Part shown: in pieces, positions 11,201 through 21,720 of the stretch
Numbering within the stretch: position 1 is the stretch's first letter
How the letters are laid out: every line of letters starts with the position of its first letter
NCBI RefSeq assembly: GCF_036324505.1
Contig: NC_086352.1
Location: forward strand, 35,506,881-35,570,880
DNA: 64,000 nucleotides
DNA from: Eleginops maclovinus
Taxonomy: Eukaryota; Chordata; Actinopteri; Perciformes; Eleginopidae
Direction: 5' to 3'
The notes under the pieces: generated by a model
What the model was told of the DNA's origin: nothing
The model's database searches: none
The model's input: the letters and a program-made list of their open reading frames with translations, nothing else
Position numbers and translations under genes: made by a program

Positions 11201-12327
11201 GATATCAATATAAACTGAGAAATATTCAGAGTAAAAAAGGTTATGCTTACTTTGAGATGTGACAGCAGGTCTTGTGCAGTGGAATGTCCCATAAACCGGG
11301 AGCCCAAATATCTGGACTGAACCTGTCCCTCGTCCCAGAAGCGGACATGCACATCCAGCTGTTTATTTTTTGTAGTCTCGTTGAGGCTCTCATCGAACAT
11401 CAGAACGAACGGCGATTTGTTGACTTTGGACACCAGTTCCTCTTTGATGAACACCGCTAAACCGAATTTGGCTATGTACGCCGTTTTGTCGGGACCACAC
11501 GTGAAAGTGGTAGCTATGTCTGAATCCGGGAACATAAATTTGAAAAGATCGGAAACGTTCTCATTTGAATTGTAGGACTGATGTTTGGCGACTGTGTTGA
11601 GAGTCCACAACACCTCTGCTTTCATTGTTGGTGTGGACCCAAAGGCTGTGCGCAGATCCACACTAACGGGCGTTGCGCTAGTAGCTGGAAGGGCTGTAGC
11701 AGTAACGTTAGCAGCTGGCTGGTTCACGTTACCTGCTACTTCAGACACATTATCAGCTAGCTGGCTAACATTAGCAGGCTGAAACACCCCGGCGACGGAG
11801 GGAGTTTGATCCTTCACCTTCATGGAACTGATGTGCTTGGCTGATTTAGCATGAGACTCTAGAGCCTTCACGCCCATGGTACCAAGCTGGATTTTTTTTT
11901 TGCATACTGTGCAAAAAGCTTTGAATACGTTGTTTTCCACAGGTTTTACACAGTGAAATTCTCGTTTGTCTCGCCACGCTTCATTAAATTTGCATTTCCC
12001 CATAACCACAGAATGTATCTTGGTCTGTCTATCTCTGGTCTGTGCTGCTATGATGCTGTAGCAAAGTGACGTCTTCCGACCCGGGGCAGCGTTCGTTCTC
12101 AATTATTGGTTCCGCCACTCTTTATTTAGGCTGTTATTTAATCAAAGTAATAGTGGTTGACAAATTAAACTTTTTAAAAGAATGCGATATACGGAGAAGT
12201 TACATACTGCACAAATTTAAGACCCAGGTATCAAAATTCAAGACTTTTTCAAGTCTTTTTAAGGTATTATTTCCAAATTCATAAATTCAATGCTTTTAAG
12301 ACTTTTTAAGGACCCGCGGGAACCCTG
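8242..12327 (-). mobile_element. Autonomous-looking hAT element in a HECT gene intron
   Basis: The 4086-bp element starts CAGGGTTCC and ends GGAACCCTG, with further imperfect inverted repeats rich in AAGTCTT-like motifs. The direct repeat TTTTAT flanks it at 8236-8241 and 12328-12333. This is shorter than the usual 8-bp hAT TSD, so an old or shifted TSD is possible. It encodes a spliced transposase on the minus strand, opposite to the host gene, and lies wholly inside the intron between 8080 and 12349. Confidence 0.85.
8660..12003 (-). CDS. hAT transposase with BED-type finger and C-terminal coiled coil, 8 exons
   Basis: Exons on the minus strand: 12003-11251, 11074-10960, about 10830-10466, about 10353-10200, about 10033-9891, about 9792-9557, 9436-9138 and 9016-8660. 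All checked joins use GT/AG and stay open. The start MGKCKFNEAW is followed by a zinc-finger pattern (FCTVCKKK then ESHAKSAKH). Candidate catalytic residues are D in FVLMFDESLN, D in SISMDGPSVNW, and E in ATVERGFSIN. After the hAT dimerisation region, the last exon adds about 118 residues of charged heptad-like sequence (for example KRKEAEDCLQELKVKRIR), a likely coiled coil unusual for hAT enzymes. The first in-frame ATG at 12102 is ignored in favour of the family start. Confidence 0.75.
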
Positions 12328-12348
12328 TTTTATGTGATTGTTTTGCAG

Positions 12349-12524
12349 CTCTAAGAGAGGACCGGTACTACAACGCTGGCAGAGCCATTGCAGTGAGTTT
12401 GGTGCATGGTGGTCCACCACCAAACTTCCTGTCACCAACAGTGTTTTCGCTTCTTGTTGATGGTTCAGCAAATCCAGCTGTAGAAGACATAGCTGACCCA
12501 GAACTCCTTGAGAAAGTCAAAAAG
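12349..12524 (+). CDS. HECT gene exon, N-lobe
   Basis: Joins the exon ending at 8080 in phase 1 across the hAT-bearing intron. It encodes ALREDRYYNAGRAIAVSLV, HGGPPPNFLSPTVFSLLV and a DPELLEKVKK end before the donor AAG/GTCAGT. The GR-IAVSLVHGGPPP stretch is typical of HECT domains of this fish family. The frame is open. Positions 12525-12887 are intron with nothing else recognised. Confidence 0.85.
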
Positions 12525-12887
12525 GTCAGTTGGTAGTTTTACATGTTATATTCCATTAGAATTAGGTAATATTACAATGTTCTCTTGCTGTTTTACATTT
12601 TGAGAGGCAGTATCGGTCCTGCCCAGTCCATTGCTGAATGCCCACTTTCCATGTGTTGTAGTTTGAATTTCACCACAATCCAACAGACAAGCCAATTATA
12701 ATTTCTATGTTTTCTGTGACATTGTAGCTATGTGGGAAAAAAACCCTGAACCTCAATCAACTGTTAAGGGACCTTTTGTTATCATGTAATTATGCAGTCC
12801 TCTAGTGTCTGTTTTTTTAACTAATAAGTTATAAGCATAACAAGTAGCCCCCATAACAAGCCAACCTGCTGCTCCTTGTGATGCTAG

Positions 12888-13060
12888 GTATCTGAAAGTA
12901 CCACGGTTGAGGAGCTTGAGGAGTCAAAGGCACCTCTACTTGAGTACCTGGCTAATGCAGGATGTCTAAGGCCTGTGCAGTCAATCAGGGACAGGGAGCT
13001 GCTGGTACAGGAAATAGTGATGTTTCAGGTTGTCCACAGGGTCCAAGGTCCATTTCAAAG
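12888..13060 (+). CDS. HECT gene exon, middle of HECT domain
   Basis: Acceptor ATGCTAG, donor CAAAG/GTATTG. It encodes VSESTTVEELEESKAPL, then YLANAGCLRPVQSIRDR, then QEIVMFQVVHRVQGPFQR. In phase with both neighbours (phase 0 in, phase 2 out). No lesion is seen. Confidence 0.85.
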
Positions 13061-13269
13061 GTATTGAGTGTTGGTTATTTCGTCAGGTTAATCAGAATAG
13101 GAATCAGAATTTGAATTATTGACCAACATGTTGTAGGATTAACTTCACTAAAACTAAAAACTATTATTTGTATATACAAGTAAGTCACAAATTGACAATT
13201 CATAAGTGAATTAGGAACCCTATTTAAATTATGCAAAATTAGTAAAATGTTTCCATGTACTTTGTACAG

Positions 13270-13484
13270 ATTCTGTGAAGGTCTGAAGACTCTTGGGGTT
13301 CTTGAAAAAATCAGGAGACATCCTGACAGCTTTAAGCCCCTGTTTTGCTATGAGGCAAGTCTTCTCACTGCTGACCAGATGGACAATCTCTTCAGCATTC
13401 CACTCTCTCCAGAAGGGAGCAACAAGAGAACTGCAGAAGAAATGGTTGTAATCTTCTGGAGAGACTATCTCCAGGATGCAGAAG
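13270..13484 (+). CDS. HECT gene exon, C-lobe start
   Basis: Acceptor TTTGTACAG, donor GCAGAAG/GTAATT. It encodes RFCEGLKTLGVLEKIRRH, YEASLLTADQMDNLFSI and EEMVVIFWRDYLQDAE, corresponding to the hinge and start of the HECT C-lobe. The splice phases fit both neighbours. Confidence 0.85.
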
Positions 13485-13666
13485 GTAATTGATAGTTTAT
13501 ACTACTCGTAAAATGATGCATCTATTTATATTTTTACTTTAAAAATAGTTTTTCCTACAAAAAATACATGCCATCATCAGCTAATGATAATAACTCAAGA
13601 GATGTTCAATAAACATGTTAATTAGACCAACTACCACTTAAATTGTTTTTCTGTTTTTTTGTATAG

Positions 13667-13926
13667 AAGAAGAAGGGCCATCCAAACTACAAAAAATATT
13701 GGCCTTCGCAACAGGAGCCTCTGTGGTGCCACCCATCGGCTTTTCCCCAACACCTTCTGTGGAGTTCATTCACAAGGGAGAGGACGACTATGCCTCGACA
13801 CCATTGTTCCCTATGGCCAACACATGTGTCAACTGCATCAGGTTGCCGCTACATTTGTCATATGAACTCTTTAAAGACAAGTTTGACTTTGCTTTAGGGA
13901 ACACTCATGGGTTTGGCAGGTCATGA
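13667..13926 (+). CDS. HECT gene last exon with catalytic cysteine
   Basis: The exon encodes KLQKILAFATGASVVPPIGF and then FPMANTCVNCIRLPLHLS, ending with NTHGFGRS and TGA at 13924-13926. The TCVN-x(2)-LP block is the HECT active-site signature; the Cys codon is 13825-13827. The stop follows at a normal distance after the active site, so the C-lobe is complete. Confidence 0.88.
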
Positions 13927-13930
13927 ATAT

Positions 13931-14290
13931 ACAGTGGTGGAAATAAGTTTTCAACGTGTCAACATTTATTTCGTTAAATATTTTAATATTTTTCTGATGC
14001 AGCTATTTGTTTGAGATTTATACCACATATTGGAATTGACTCAATAAAAGTCAATAAGTAAAGCTACACAGGTAAAGACATTTACATGTGTGTTTAATAC
14101 TTTTTCCTGTGTTATTTCACTTTGTTAAACACTTTTTATGGAATGGAATGTTACGTTTCCTTTACCTGTGTAGTTTTATTAAGTCAATACCAATATATGG
14201 TTCATATTTATTTCACATTTATTTCATTTCATTTATTTCATTTCATATTTAGTTCATAATATTGCTGTTGCAATAACGTTTGCAATCTTT
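13931..14290. mobile_element. Tc1/mariner-like MITE remnant
   Basis: Starting at TA-CAGTGGTGGAAATAAG, five bases after the HECT stop, the sequence contains an imperfect palindrome. TTGACTCAATAAAAGTC with CTACACAGGTAAAG (about 14035-14075) pairs with CTTTACCTGTGTAG and its flank (about 14159-14195). The left end resembles Tc1-type TIRs. No matching right end is found, so the element is incomplete. It may overlap the HECT 3' UTR. Confidence 0.5.
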
Positions 14291-14423
14291 AAAGTCTCAG
14301 TCTCTGCTTGTCTCGCAGTATGTCTTTGAAAAAAACACTTTGAACAAATGCTTCTTATAGTTTTGAAAAAATGTTTATTAGGTTCATTTAGTGTTGGGAA
14401 ACAGCTTATTTACAAAGTAACTC

Positions 14424-15956
14424 CTATGTGGACTGAATATACTGCAAGAGTGACAAAAATAAATGTATTCCATGGTTTCCATCATTTTCAAGTGGATTCA
14501 CTTGTTGAATATTGTTCATTGTGGTCTCATTAATGGCAAGATCAATGTCTGGAATGATAACATTATTATTGGTTTGAAGTTCAGGTAATGGTCCTTCTTC
14601 ATCAATACCATAATGGGTGTCACCATCAATAATGTCATTTATAACCGGATGGATTCCTACGCTGTTTATGACACCTGTATGCCACAGCTGTAGTGGTGTC
14701 TGCCCCCCTTGTGTGGAGAGGCCATGGTTGTTCCACTGGTTGATGAATTCTGTTACTGCCCTTTCAATTCTTGGTAAATAGACATAATGCAGACAAAAAA
14801 GATGAAGTTCATTCAATGAATCCAGTATACCCTGTTCCTCCATAAAGTTAAAAATATTTGCAAAGTGTCTTGATACAACTCTATTGAGTTCTGCCCATAG
14901 TCTCTCAATCCTTTGGTTGTGTACTGAAACACCTGTAATAACGCTACGACTGTTCAACCCCCTTCTTTCCAACATAAAACGGGCAACATGTATATTTTCC
15001 ATACCGTGATCACATCTGACCCTTAAAGGCAAACCAAAGTTTTCTACTGCTTCTATAAATAATGACAAGACACTTGAAGCTCTGTTGTTAGATAAGCACC
15101 GTAAGTATATAATAGTCCGGCTAAAGCCATCGACACAGCCATGAAAGACCATCCGCCACCTAACCAGCTTGTGGTTGCCGTCAAAATGCCTGTTGGGAGA
15201 TATACACTACATTAAAGAAAGTATGTACTTAAAATGTGCACATCTGAACAGTTTACAAGTCAACTTACCATAATTGGTTGGGGACCTGAACACTGTAGAC
15301 CCTTCGTCGTATAGCATGACGACGTCTAAATGACCGCCCAATGGGATCAACTTGATGCAGGCTCTGTCTGACCCGCCAACGCTGAACTCTTAGGCCACGT
15401 GATCGCAGGCTTCCAATTACATATGCTTCACCTGCATTTGGAGTGTTCTGCAGTATATTTGTCACAATGCTGTCCAGATCTTGGTTTGACAATACTGCAT
15501 ATCTTAATGGCTCAACTTCCAGAGTTTGCCTGTGTCTGTATAGGGTTCTTTGACTGATTCCAAAGCATGATGCAATTCCCTGCCATGTCATACCAATGGA
15601 CACACAATGAGAAATCTGTTCAGCGGTTATGCTGTATTGGGGTCGACCTGGATGGCCAGTCAAGGTTGTTGGGGGTATTAGATTGTTTGTCACATCAGTG
15701 GATCTCCGTCTGGCCTCATGTTCATGCAGCAAGTTGCGAAAGCATCTATATAATGATCCTAGTAGCTCACTGACATCCCTATTATCATGACCATACCTTA
15801 ACACAGCAAGAAATGCAGATATAGTTCGTGTGTGGTCATCGAGCACTCGAAAAAGCCTCTCCTGATCCAAATTGTTGGATTCTTCACTTTGCAGTGACTC
15901 AATGCATTGCAAAGCACTACTGAAAAAACTTAAAACATCCTCTTCATTACCTCTCA
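14424..15956 (-). CDS. Integrase-core (rve-like) protein, two coding exons
   Basis: Exon 15269-15956 begins after a TTTTTTGCAG acceptor and ends TTATG/GTAAGT; exon 14424-15189 begins after CCCAACAG. Joining them gives NQLW-HFDGNHKLVRWRM. The first exon has a helix-turn-helix (AEQISHCVSIGMTW then SQRTLYRHR). The second has an RNase H-like integrase core: D in HFDGNH or CVDGFSR, D in RVRCDHGMEN, and E in QRIERLWAE, with 34 residues between the last two. The region LFCLHYVYLPRIE then WNNHGL then TPLQLWHTG fits an integrase-core family seen in fungi and fish (I recall Pfam rva_4). An ATG at 16011 lies in the same open frame, so an unspliced start is possible; otherwise a 5' exon is missing. No stop or frameshift is seen. 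It may be a transposon enzyme or a captured gene. Confidence 0.75.
15190..15268 (-). other. Short intron of the integrase-core gene
   Basis: 79 bases with GTAAGT donor and AACAG acceptor on the minus strand. Its removal restores the Trp-His junction (TG/G CAT) and an intact catalytic Asp motif. Confidence 0.8.
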
Positions 15957-16109
15957 CTGCAAAAAATAAAGTTTGGACTTGGAAAATAATGAGGATCAGA
16001 TGAACATTCATTGTGGTTGAAGTTGACTTCCTTGAAATTTAGCATCCTGCTTCCTTCATGTGACAGGAAGGCCTTCCTTTTTAACTGTAATGCACTCCTA
16101 ATTCCCTAC

Positions 16110-16770
16110 TGAACTCAACATTTCATATGTGTATGTGAGAGCGTTTCACATGAATGTGTGAGAGCGTTTCAGGTGTGTGTGTGAGAGCGTTTCAGGTGTG
16201 TGTGTGTGAGAGCGTTTCATATGTGTGTGTGAGAGCGTTTCATATGTGTGTGTGAGAACGTTTCATATGTGTTTGTGAGAGCGTTTCATATGTGTGTGTG
16301 AGAGCGTTTCATATGTGTGTGTGAGAGCGTTTCACATGTGAGTGTGAGAGCGTTTCACATGTGTGTGTGAGAACGTTTCATATGTGTGTGTGAGAGCGTT
16401 TCATATGTGTGTGTGAGAGCGTTTCATATGTGTGTGTGAGAGCGTTTCACATGTGAGTGTGAGAGCATTTCATATGTGTGTGGGAGAGCGTTTCACATGT
16501 GTGTGTGAGAGCGTTTCATATGTGTGTGTGAGAGCGTTTCACATGTGTGTGTGAGAGCGTTTCACATGTGTGTGTGAGAGCGTTTCACATGTGTGTGTGA
16601 GAGCGTTTCACATGTGTGTGTGAGAGCTTTTGGTTTCAGTTGTGTGTGTGAGAGTGTTTCACATGTGTGTGTGAGACCATTTCATATGTGTGTGTGAGAG
16701 ATTTTCACATGTGTTTATGAGAGCTTTTGGTTTCAGTTGTGTGTGTGAGAGTGTTTCACATGTGTGTGTG
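16110..16770. repeat. 23-bp minisatellite, about 28 copies
   Basis: Tandem copies of GAGAGCGTTTCATATGTGTG plus TGT, alternating CATATG with CACATG or CAGGTG, with some units changed to GAGAACG or GAGAGCTTTTGG near 16625 and 16725. It lies directly at the 3' end of the minus-strand LINE, so it may have grown from that element's 3' tail. Confidence 0.9.
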
Positions 16771-18640
16771 AACGGTATTTCTGAATAATGTCCCTAGGGG
16801 CCCCTCATACATGCTGGTTGTAAAGTCTGACCGCTGTAGGAAGGAAGGACCTGTGGTATTTCTCCGTGAGACACCGCGGGTGCAGCAGCCTGTCACTGAA
16901 GGAGCAGCACAGTGCGGACAGGGTGTCCTGGAGTTGGTGGGACACATTGTCCAGCAGGGAGGACAGCTTGGCTGCCATTCTCCTGTTTCCCCCCACCTCC
17001 ACTGTGTCCAGAAGACTCCCCAGGACAGAGCTGGCCTTCTTTATTAGTCTGTTCAGTCTCTTCCTGTCAGCAGCCGAGATGCTGCAGCCCCAGCAGACCA
17101 CACCATACAAGATGGCTCATGCCATCAAAGAAAGTCTGACGGAGTGCCCCCTGCACCCCAAAAGACCTCAGTCTCATCAGCAGAAAGACTCTGCTCTGTC
17201 CCTTCTTGTAGAGAGCAGCACAGTTATCGGATCAGTCGAGTTTATTGTTCAGATGAACACCCAGGTATTTGTAGGATTTCAGAATCTCTATTTCCACTCC
17301 CTGGATGTTCAATGGTGTGGGGGGGAGTGTGGGCGCCGTTTGAAATCCACCACCAGCTCCTTGGTCTTCCCTGCTTTGAGCTGGAGGTGGTTCCTCTGGC
17401 ACCAGAGGATGAAGTCCTGAGTCAGCTTGCTGTACTCTTTGTCGTCCTCGTTGCAGACGACGCCGATGATGGCGGAGTCGTCAGAGAACTTCTGCAGGTG
17501 ACAGGTCGCGTGTTGTGGGTGAAGTGTGCAGTATAGAGGGTGAAGATAAACGGTGCCAGCACCGTCCCCCTGGGGGGCCCCCGTACTGCAGATGATGGTG
17601 TCTGGTTGACACTCCCTGGTCCTCACGTACTGTGGACGGTTGGTGAGGTAGTCCAGGATCCAGGAGGTGAGGTGGTGCTCCACCCCCGAGAGCTGCAGCT
17701 TGTCTCCAAGGAGCAGGGACTGGATGGTGTTGAAGGCACTGGAAAAATCAAAGAACATGAACCTCAGAGTGCCCCAAGCCTTCTCCAAGTGGGAGAGGGA
17801 CCTCAGCAGCAGGTAGATGACTGCGTCATCCACCCCGATGTAAGGCTGGTAGGCGAACTGCAGCGGATCCATTGATGGTCTCACAAGGGGTCAAAGGTGT
17901 CCAAGGACCAGCCTCTCCAGGGTCTTCATCAGCTGCGATGTTAGCGCCACGGGCCAGTAGCTGTTAAAATCCTTGGGGTGAGGGTTCTTTGGCACAGGTA
18001 GCACACACGATGTCATCCACAGTAGCGGTTCCATCCCTTGCTTCAGGCTCAGGTTGAACAGAAAACTCCACAATCCCACACAGCTGGTCTGCACAGGATT
18101 TGAGGAACCTCGAGCTGATGCCATGTGGACCCGCTGCCTTCCCCGCCCTACACCTCTGCAGCTCCCTCCTCATCTGGTTGGTTGTGAGGGACAGAAGGCC
18201 ATCAGTGGGCGGGGGGGTTGTGGGGGGAAAAGTTACAGGGGCTGGTGTGAAAAAAGGTCTGTGGGCTAATGGTCAGGGGCTTGGTGAAGGTGTGAGAGGT
18301 TACAGGGCCACTTCCAGGCAGTGGGGACAATGGGGGGTGCAGTAGGGGGGAATGGGTCGGGGGAGGGGCGCCTGACTGATGAAATCTATTGAAGAAAAAT
18401 GCTTAAGTCGTTTGCCCACTTATGGTCCCCCCGGACCTGGGAGTCTGGCCCTTTCTAGCCAGAGATGGTTTTTAGGCCTCTCCAGAGTCTGCTGACGTTC
18501 CTCTCGTGCAGCTGTTCCTCCATCTTCTTCCTGTGGTTGTTTTTCCCCTCTTTGATTTTCCACCTCAGCTCTTGCTGAGTAATCCTCAGCTCCTCTGTGT
18601 TGCCTGATCTAAAGATCTTTTTGTCCTTTAGGAGAGCCTT
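16771..18640 (-). mobile_element. CR1/Rex1-type LINE, 5' truncated, minus strand
   Basis: Minus-strand frames cover the linker and reverse transcriptase of a non-LTR retrotransposon. In order they are a Lys/Glu-rich segment (18640-18480), RRELQRCRAGKAAGPHG (about 18170), VLPVPKNPHPKDFNSYWPVA (about 17990), DPLQFAYQPYIGVDDAVIYL, the active site LQKFSDDSAIIGV (about 17475), YKYLGVHLNN, and the 3' region SFLPTAVRLYNQ. Several frameshifts separate the parts. The FSDDS catalytic pair is kept. The 5' end is cut by the Copia LTR at 18642, so the endonuclease is absent. Confidence 0.85.
17309..17884 (-). pseudogene. LINE reverse transcriptase fragment
   Basis: 191-residue open frame with RT motifs: DPLQFAYQPYIGVDDAVIYL, then FFDFSSAFNTIQ, then TGAPQGDGAG and KFSDDSAIIGV. 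It is part of the LINE at 16771-18640 and lost its continuity with both flanking frames through indels. The altered APQG region (GDGAGTVYLHP instead of the usual TVLSP-like stretch) suggests a local frameshift. Confidence 0.8.
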
Positions 18641-18641
18641 T

Positions 18642-18861
18642 TGTTAACATGCTTATATTTACATACAGTTTTAATTATGTTCACGTAACTACATATGCCT
18701 GTATAAGAGTTGACATAGTAGAAGGAAGTAGGGGCTCTTATTGTGAAATAAACAGGAAGTTAGTTGTTGTTTGTTGCGCTTGGAGCGTGGAGTGAACTAT
18801 GGCTAGGGTCAATAAAGGAGTTGTTGTTTAACTACAAAAGTTGTCTTCTTGTCGAGTAACA
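18642..18861 (+). repeat. Copia-type 5' LTR
   Basis: 220 bp starting TGTTAACATGC and ending GAGTAACA (TG...CA). It contains AATAAAGGAG near the 3' side, and is followed at once by a tRNA primer-binding site. No matching 3' LTR is seen in the window, so no TSD can be tested. Confidence 0.75.
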
Positions 18862-18862
18862 T

Positions 18863-18879
18863 TGGTAGCAGAGGATGGC
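18863..18879 (+). promoter_or_regulatory. Primer-binding site for initiator tRNA-Met
   Basis: TGGTAGCAGAGGATGG just after the LTR is complementary to the 3' end of vertebrate initiator tRNA-Met including CCA. This is the usual primer for Copia elements. Confidence 0.8.
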
Positions 18880-18961
18880 TAGCAACTACAGAGTCCCGCC
18901 AACCTTTGACGAAGAGAAGCCGTATGAAAGTTGGAAGAATGAATTCGGGAAACGGCGATGG
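18875..18961 (+). pseudogene. Copia gag start, truncated
   Basis: MASNYRVPPTFDEEKPYESW is the typical N-terminus of fish Copia gag proteins. The frame ends soon after WKNEF, where the rest of gag is lost. The next Copia-like coding piece is at 20688. Confidence 0.7.
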
Positions 18962-20680
18962 AAATACCGTTAGGTATGCTGCTGTTTTAACACTTATTTA
19001 TCGTGGAAGTCAAGTAGAGGGCACTTTCGCGGTGGAAAGTGTAGGCTAATATCTATAATAATAATTGATTATAATATATATATGTTTCCATATTTCATAA
19101 TAAAATGTTACTCACTATCATCATGTGTTTTAAGTACAGTTTAATATAAACATCTAAACCATTATAACAGTATGTAACATTTAGAGTGCATTTTTTACTT
19201 CTGAACACTTCGCTGGCAGAAATATATATAATGTAAAGTAGTGGCATCTGTAGTGGCATCGGCTGCTACCACTGGATACAGAGTCAAACTAGCTGCACCT
19301 TTACCAGCTTTGATTACAGTTTTGTGCATCAATAATTATGATCAAAACATATACGATGATGTGATCATATACAGAGTGGTTTTACTTTAAGTATATTTTG
19401 ATGCGAATACTTTTTCACTTTTACTTAAGTAACATTTTGAATTCAGGACTGTTACTTGTAACAGAGTGTTTATTATGGGGGTAGATATGTGTCATAATTA
19501 TTTGTGCGAAAAAAAAAAAATTGGTGTGTAAACGTTTTATTTGAAAATGTAAAACAGACTTTCAAATAAGAACAAAATATTTACACAAGTAAAACGAAAG
19601 ATCTGAGAGTACTATAATTACATTTGTGAATCTCTCTCTAACATTTTCAGGCATTTGTGAATCAATTTCGCAATTGTCGACCGGAAATGCGCTTGTGGAA
19701 CTCAATTCTGTGCTTGTGGAGCTCAATTCTGTGCTTATGGATCTCGATTATGTGCTTTTGGATCTTCTTTTAACACACACCGAGTTTTGAGACAAACTTT
19801 GCACCGGTCTTGACTAAAATTGGCTCGTGTCACTCGGTTATTTTCGGTAACCATGTGATGGACTGCCGATGACGACCCTTCCGCATTTCAAGGTTTTATA
19901 TTTGATCATATTTACTTTTATTATGATTATTATTTTTGTTGTACTCATGTTCTATGCCTTTTAAAAACACTGCTGTAACGCACATATTTAAAAATGCTGG
20001 ACAAATAAAGTAAATACAACCTGATGTATTATATCAAAACCTGGTGTCTGCCTTATTTAGAAAGTATAAACCTTGGCATCTCACTGGCAGTGGGAACTGA
20101 AATCAGTTACAGCACACCCTTAAGTCTGTAGCCAAGCCTAATGACACCAGTCAAGACGTTGCTGTGTCAATACAGACATTTCTTTATGTTAATTATTTGT
20201 CGTTCTTAACTAGTAATAATACACCTGGTTCATCATAGCAAGCAGTGGAAGCTCTTCAGAAGTGACAGCGACAGCTCTGCGTTCAACCCTCACTCGCCAT
20301 TATTTATGTTATGTTACAATATATTTGTATTACTATCAAAAATATAGCACGGTCATTTATTTTTAACAAACCACGTTCTCCAAGTAAATCTGAATATAAA
20401 TTATAATTTAGAATCTTTTTGAAAAATAAATATCGCACATCAGTCCTGTGTACAGATCAGTGATATAAAGTCATGCCTAAACAGCAACATTTTACACAAT
20501 AAATAAGTGTAAAAACAGCAGCATTTGCCACGGAAAGTGAGTGGCAACTACCTTAAACATTCGTTTGCCTCGGCATCCAGTGGTAATTCCCCTTCAGCAG
20601 CCATCGGCAAGTACTGGCATCTGTGGTAGCTAGTGGCATCTGCAGCTGCCACCGGAAGTACTTGCCACTGCTTGCAAATG
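18962..20680. other. Non-coding stretch inside the Copia remnant
   Basis: No gene is recognised. There is a four-unit tandem of about 21 bp (GTGCTTGTGGAGCTCAATTC type) at 19690-19765. Scattered related blocks read GTGGCATCTGTAGTGGCATC near 19240 and GGCATCTGTGGTAGCTAGTGG near 20620, which look like a partial inverted or direct duplication. A stretch near 19395-19465 (TTACTTAAGTAACATTTTGA) resembles a common dispersed fish repeat. Confidence 0.5.
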
Positions 20681-20687
20681 CCACAAA

Positions 20688-21719
20688 ATGCGCTTGCTCT
20701 CTCTCAAAGAGTCACCCACTGAAGCAGAAGTCTTCATGACCGAGTGTTTTGGCTCAGGTATAATAGACACTGCATGCACACGTACTGTGTGTGGTGAGGA
20801 GTGGCTAGATAGCTACATCACTGAACTAAACCAGAAAGAGATAAAGGATTTGAGGAAGACAGAAACACTCAGTCATAGACCCTTTAAGTTTGGAGATGGA
20901 AAAGTGGTCTACTCTACCAGGAAACTGAAAATACCTGCAAAAATTGGAAAGACTAAGTGTCATATTGAAACTGAAGTAGTACCAGCATGCATTCCACTGC
21001 TTTTGAGCAAAGCCTCCATGAAAAGAGCAGGGACAGTGCTGAATATGGAAAATGACAAAGCAGTGATGTTTAACAAACCTGTACAACTTGACTTCAAAAG
21101 CTCAGGACATTACTGTGTGAACATTTTGGACAATGGAAGGAAAAACATTCAGTGTGATGACCAGGTCTTGGCAACTGCTGAGGATGTCACTCAAAAGAAA
21201 AAACACATCTCTGTTTTACATGCATCAAGGAAGGCATTTACAGAAGCAGAATGTTCAGAAAGGATACAGAGAGCACTACGGAAACAACTACGTCCCACAA
21301 ATGAGAAATATGAAACGGGCGATAGAGTGTACTATAAGCGAGTGGATTGTCCAGAGTGGAAAGGACCAGGAGTTGTCATCGGTCAGGATGGTGCAGTGGT
21401 GTTTGTCAGACATGGAGGGACCTGCATTAGGGTGCATCATCTCAGACTGAGAAAAGTGAATACAGAAAACGAGGATCGAGATGTCCCGAAGGATGATACA
21501 GGAAATGACACAGGCATTGAGCAAGGACAGGAGATTGCTGACAATAACGTAAAGGACACAGAAGAAACTGAAAATGAAGCAGAGCAACACACAAATGACA
21601 ATACAGAGACACACAGTGGTACAGGGCAGGAAACTGATGTCAGTCTAAAAAAAGGACAAGTTGTGAAATACAGAAAAAGGGGCACAGGTATTTTGCACAG
21701 GCACTACAGAGTCAACTAA
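20688..21719 (+). pseudogene. Copia polyprotein remnant: protease fused to integrase C-terminus
   Basis: A 343-residue open frame begins with an aspartic-protease-like site, GSGIIDTACTRTVCGEEW (DTA in place of the usual DSG/DTG). It runs through the protease and then jumps near residue 175 (SVLHASRKAFTEAECSERIQ) to an integrase C-terminal region (RVYYKRVDCPEWKGPGVVIG, then RHGGTCIRVHHLRLRK). The integrase core is missing, so an internal deletion fused the two in frame. An acidic linker (EETENEAEQHTND) and KKGQVVKYRKRG follow, as between integrase and RT in Copia polyproteins. Confidence 0.7.
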
Positions 21720-21720
21720 C

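Larger units (their letters stand above)
1..13926 (+). pseudogene. HECT-type E3 ubiquitin ligase gene (G2E3-like), disrupted
   Basis: At least nine exons read in order and join in phase into one HECT ligase. The N-terminal part is unassigned, an acidic linker follows, then a ubiquitin-interacting motif, and the last five exons build the whole HECT lobe with the catalytic Cys codon at 13825-13827. HECT enzymes take ubiquitin from an E2 onto this Cys before passing it to a substrate. Two lesions are seen: a Tc1 element in the exon at 713-2577, and one extra T in a T-run at about 2949-2955. The splice phase between 3580 and 7391 also does not match, so an exon may be lost. The introns are swollen by hAT elements. 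The G2E3-like label rests on recognised style of sequence; another HECT subfamily is possible. Without the two lesions the gene could look functional, so it may be a recent pseudogene or one allele. Confidence 0.75.

Noticed and set aside
16110..16770. Regularly spaced repeats that might suggest a CRISPR array
   Set aside because: The units are directly tandem with no unique spacers, are GT/AG simple in sequence, and the genome is vertebrate.
16866..17536. Plus-strand open frames opposite the LINE
   Set aside because: They are shadows of the minus-strand reverse transcriptase frames, with no recognisable domain.
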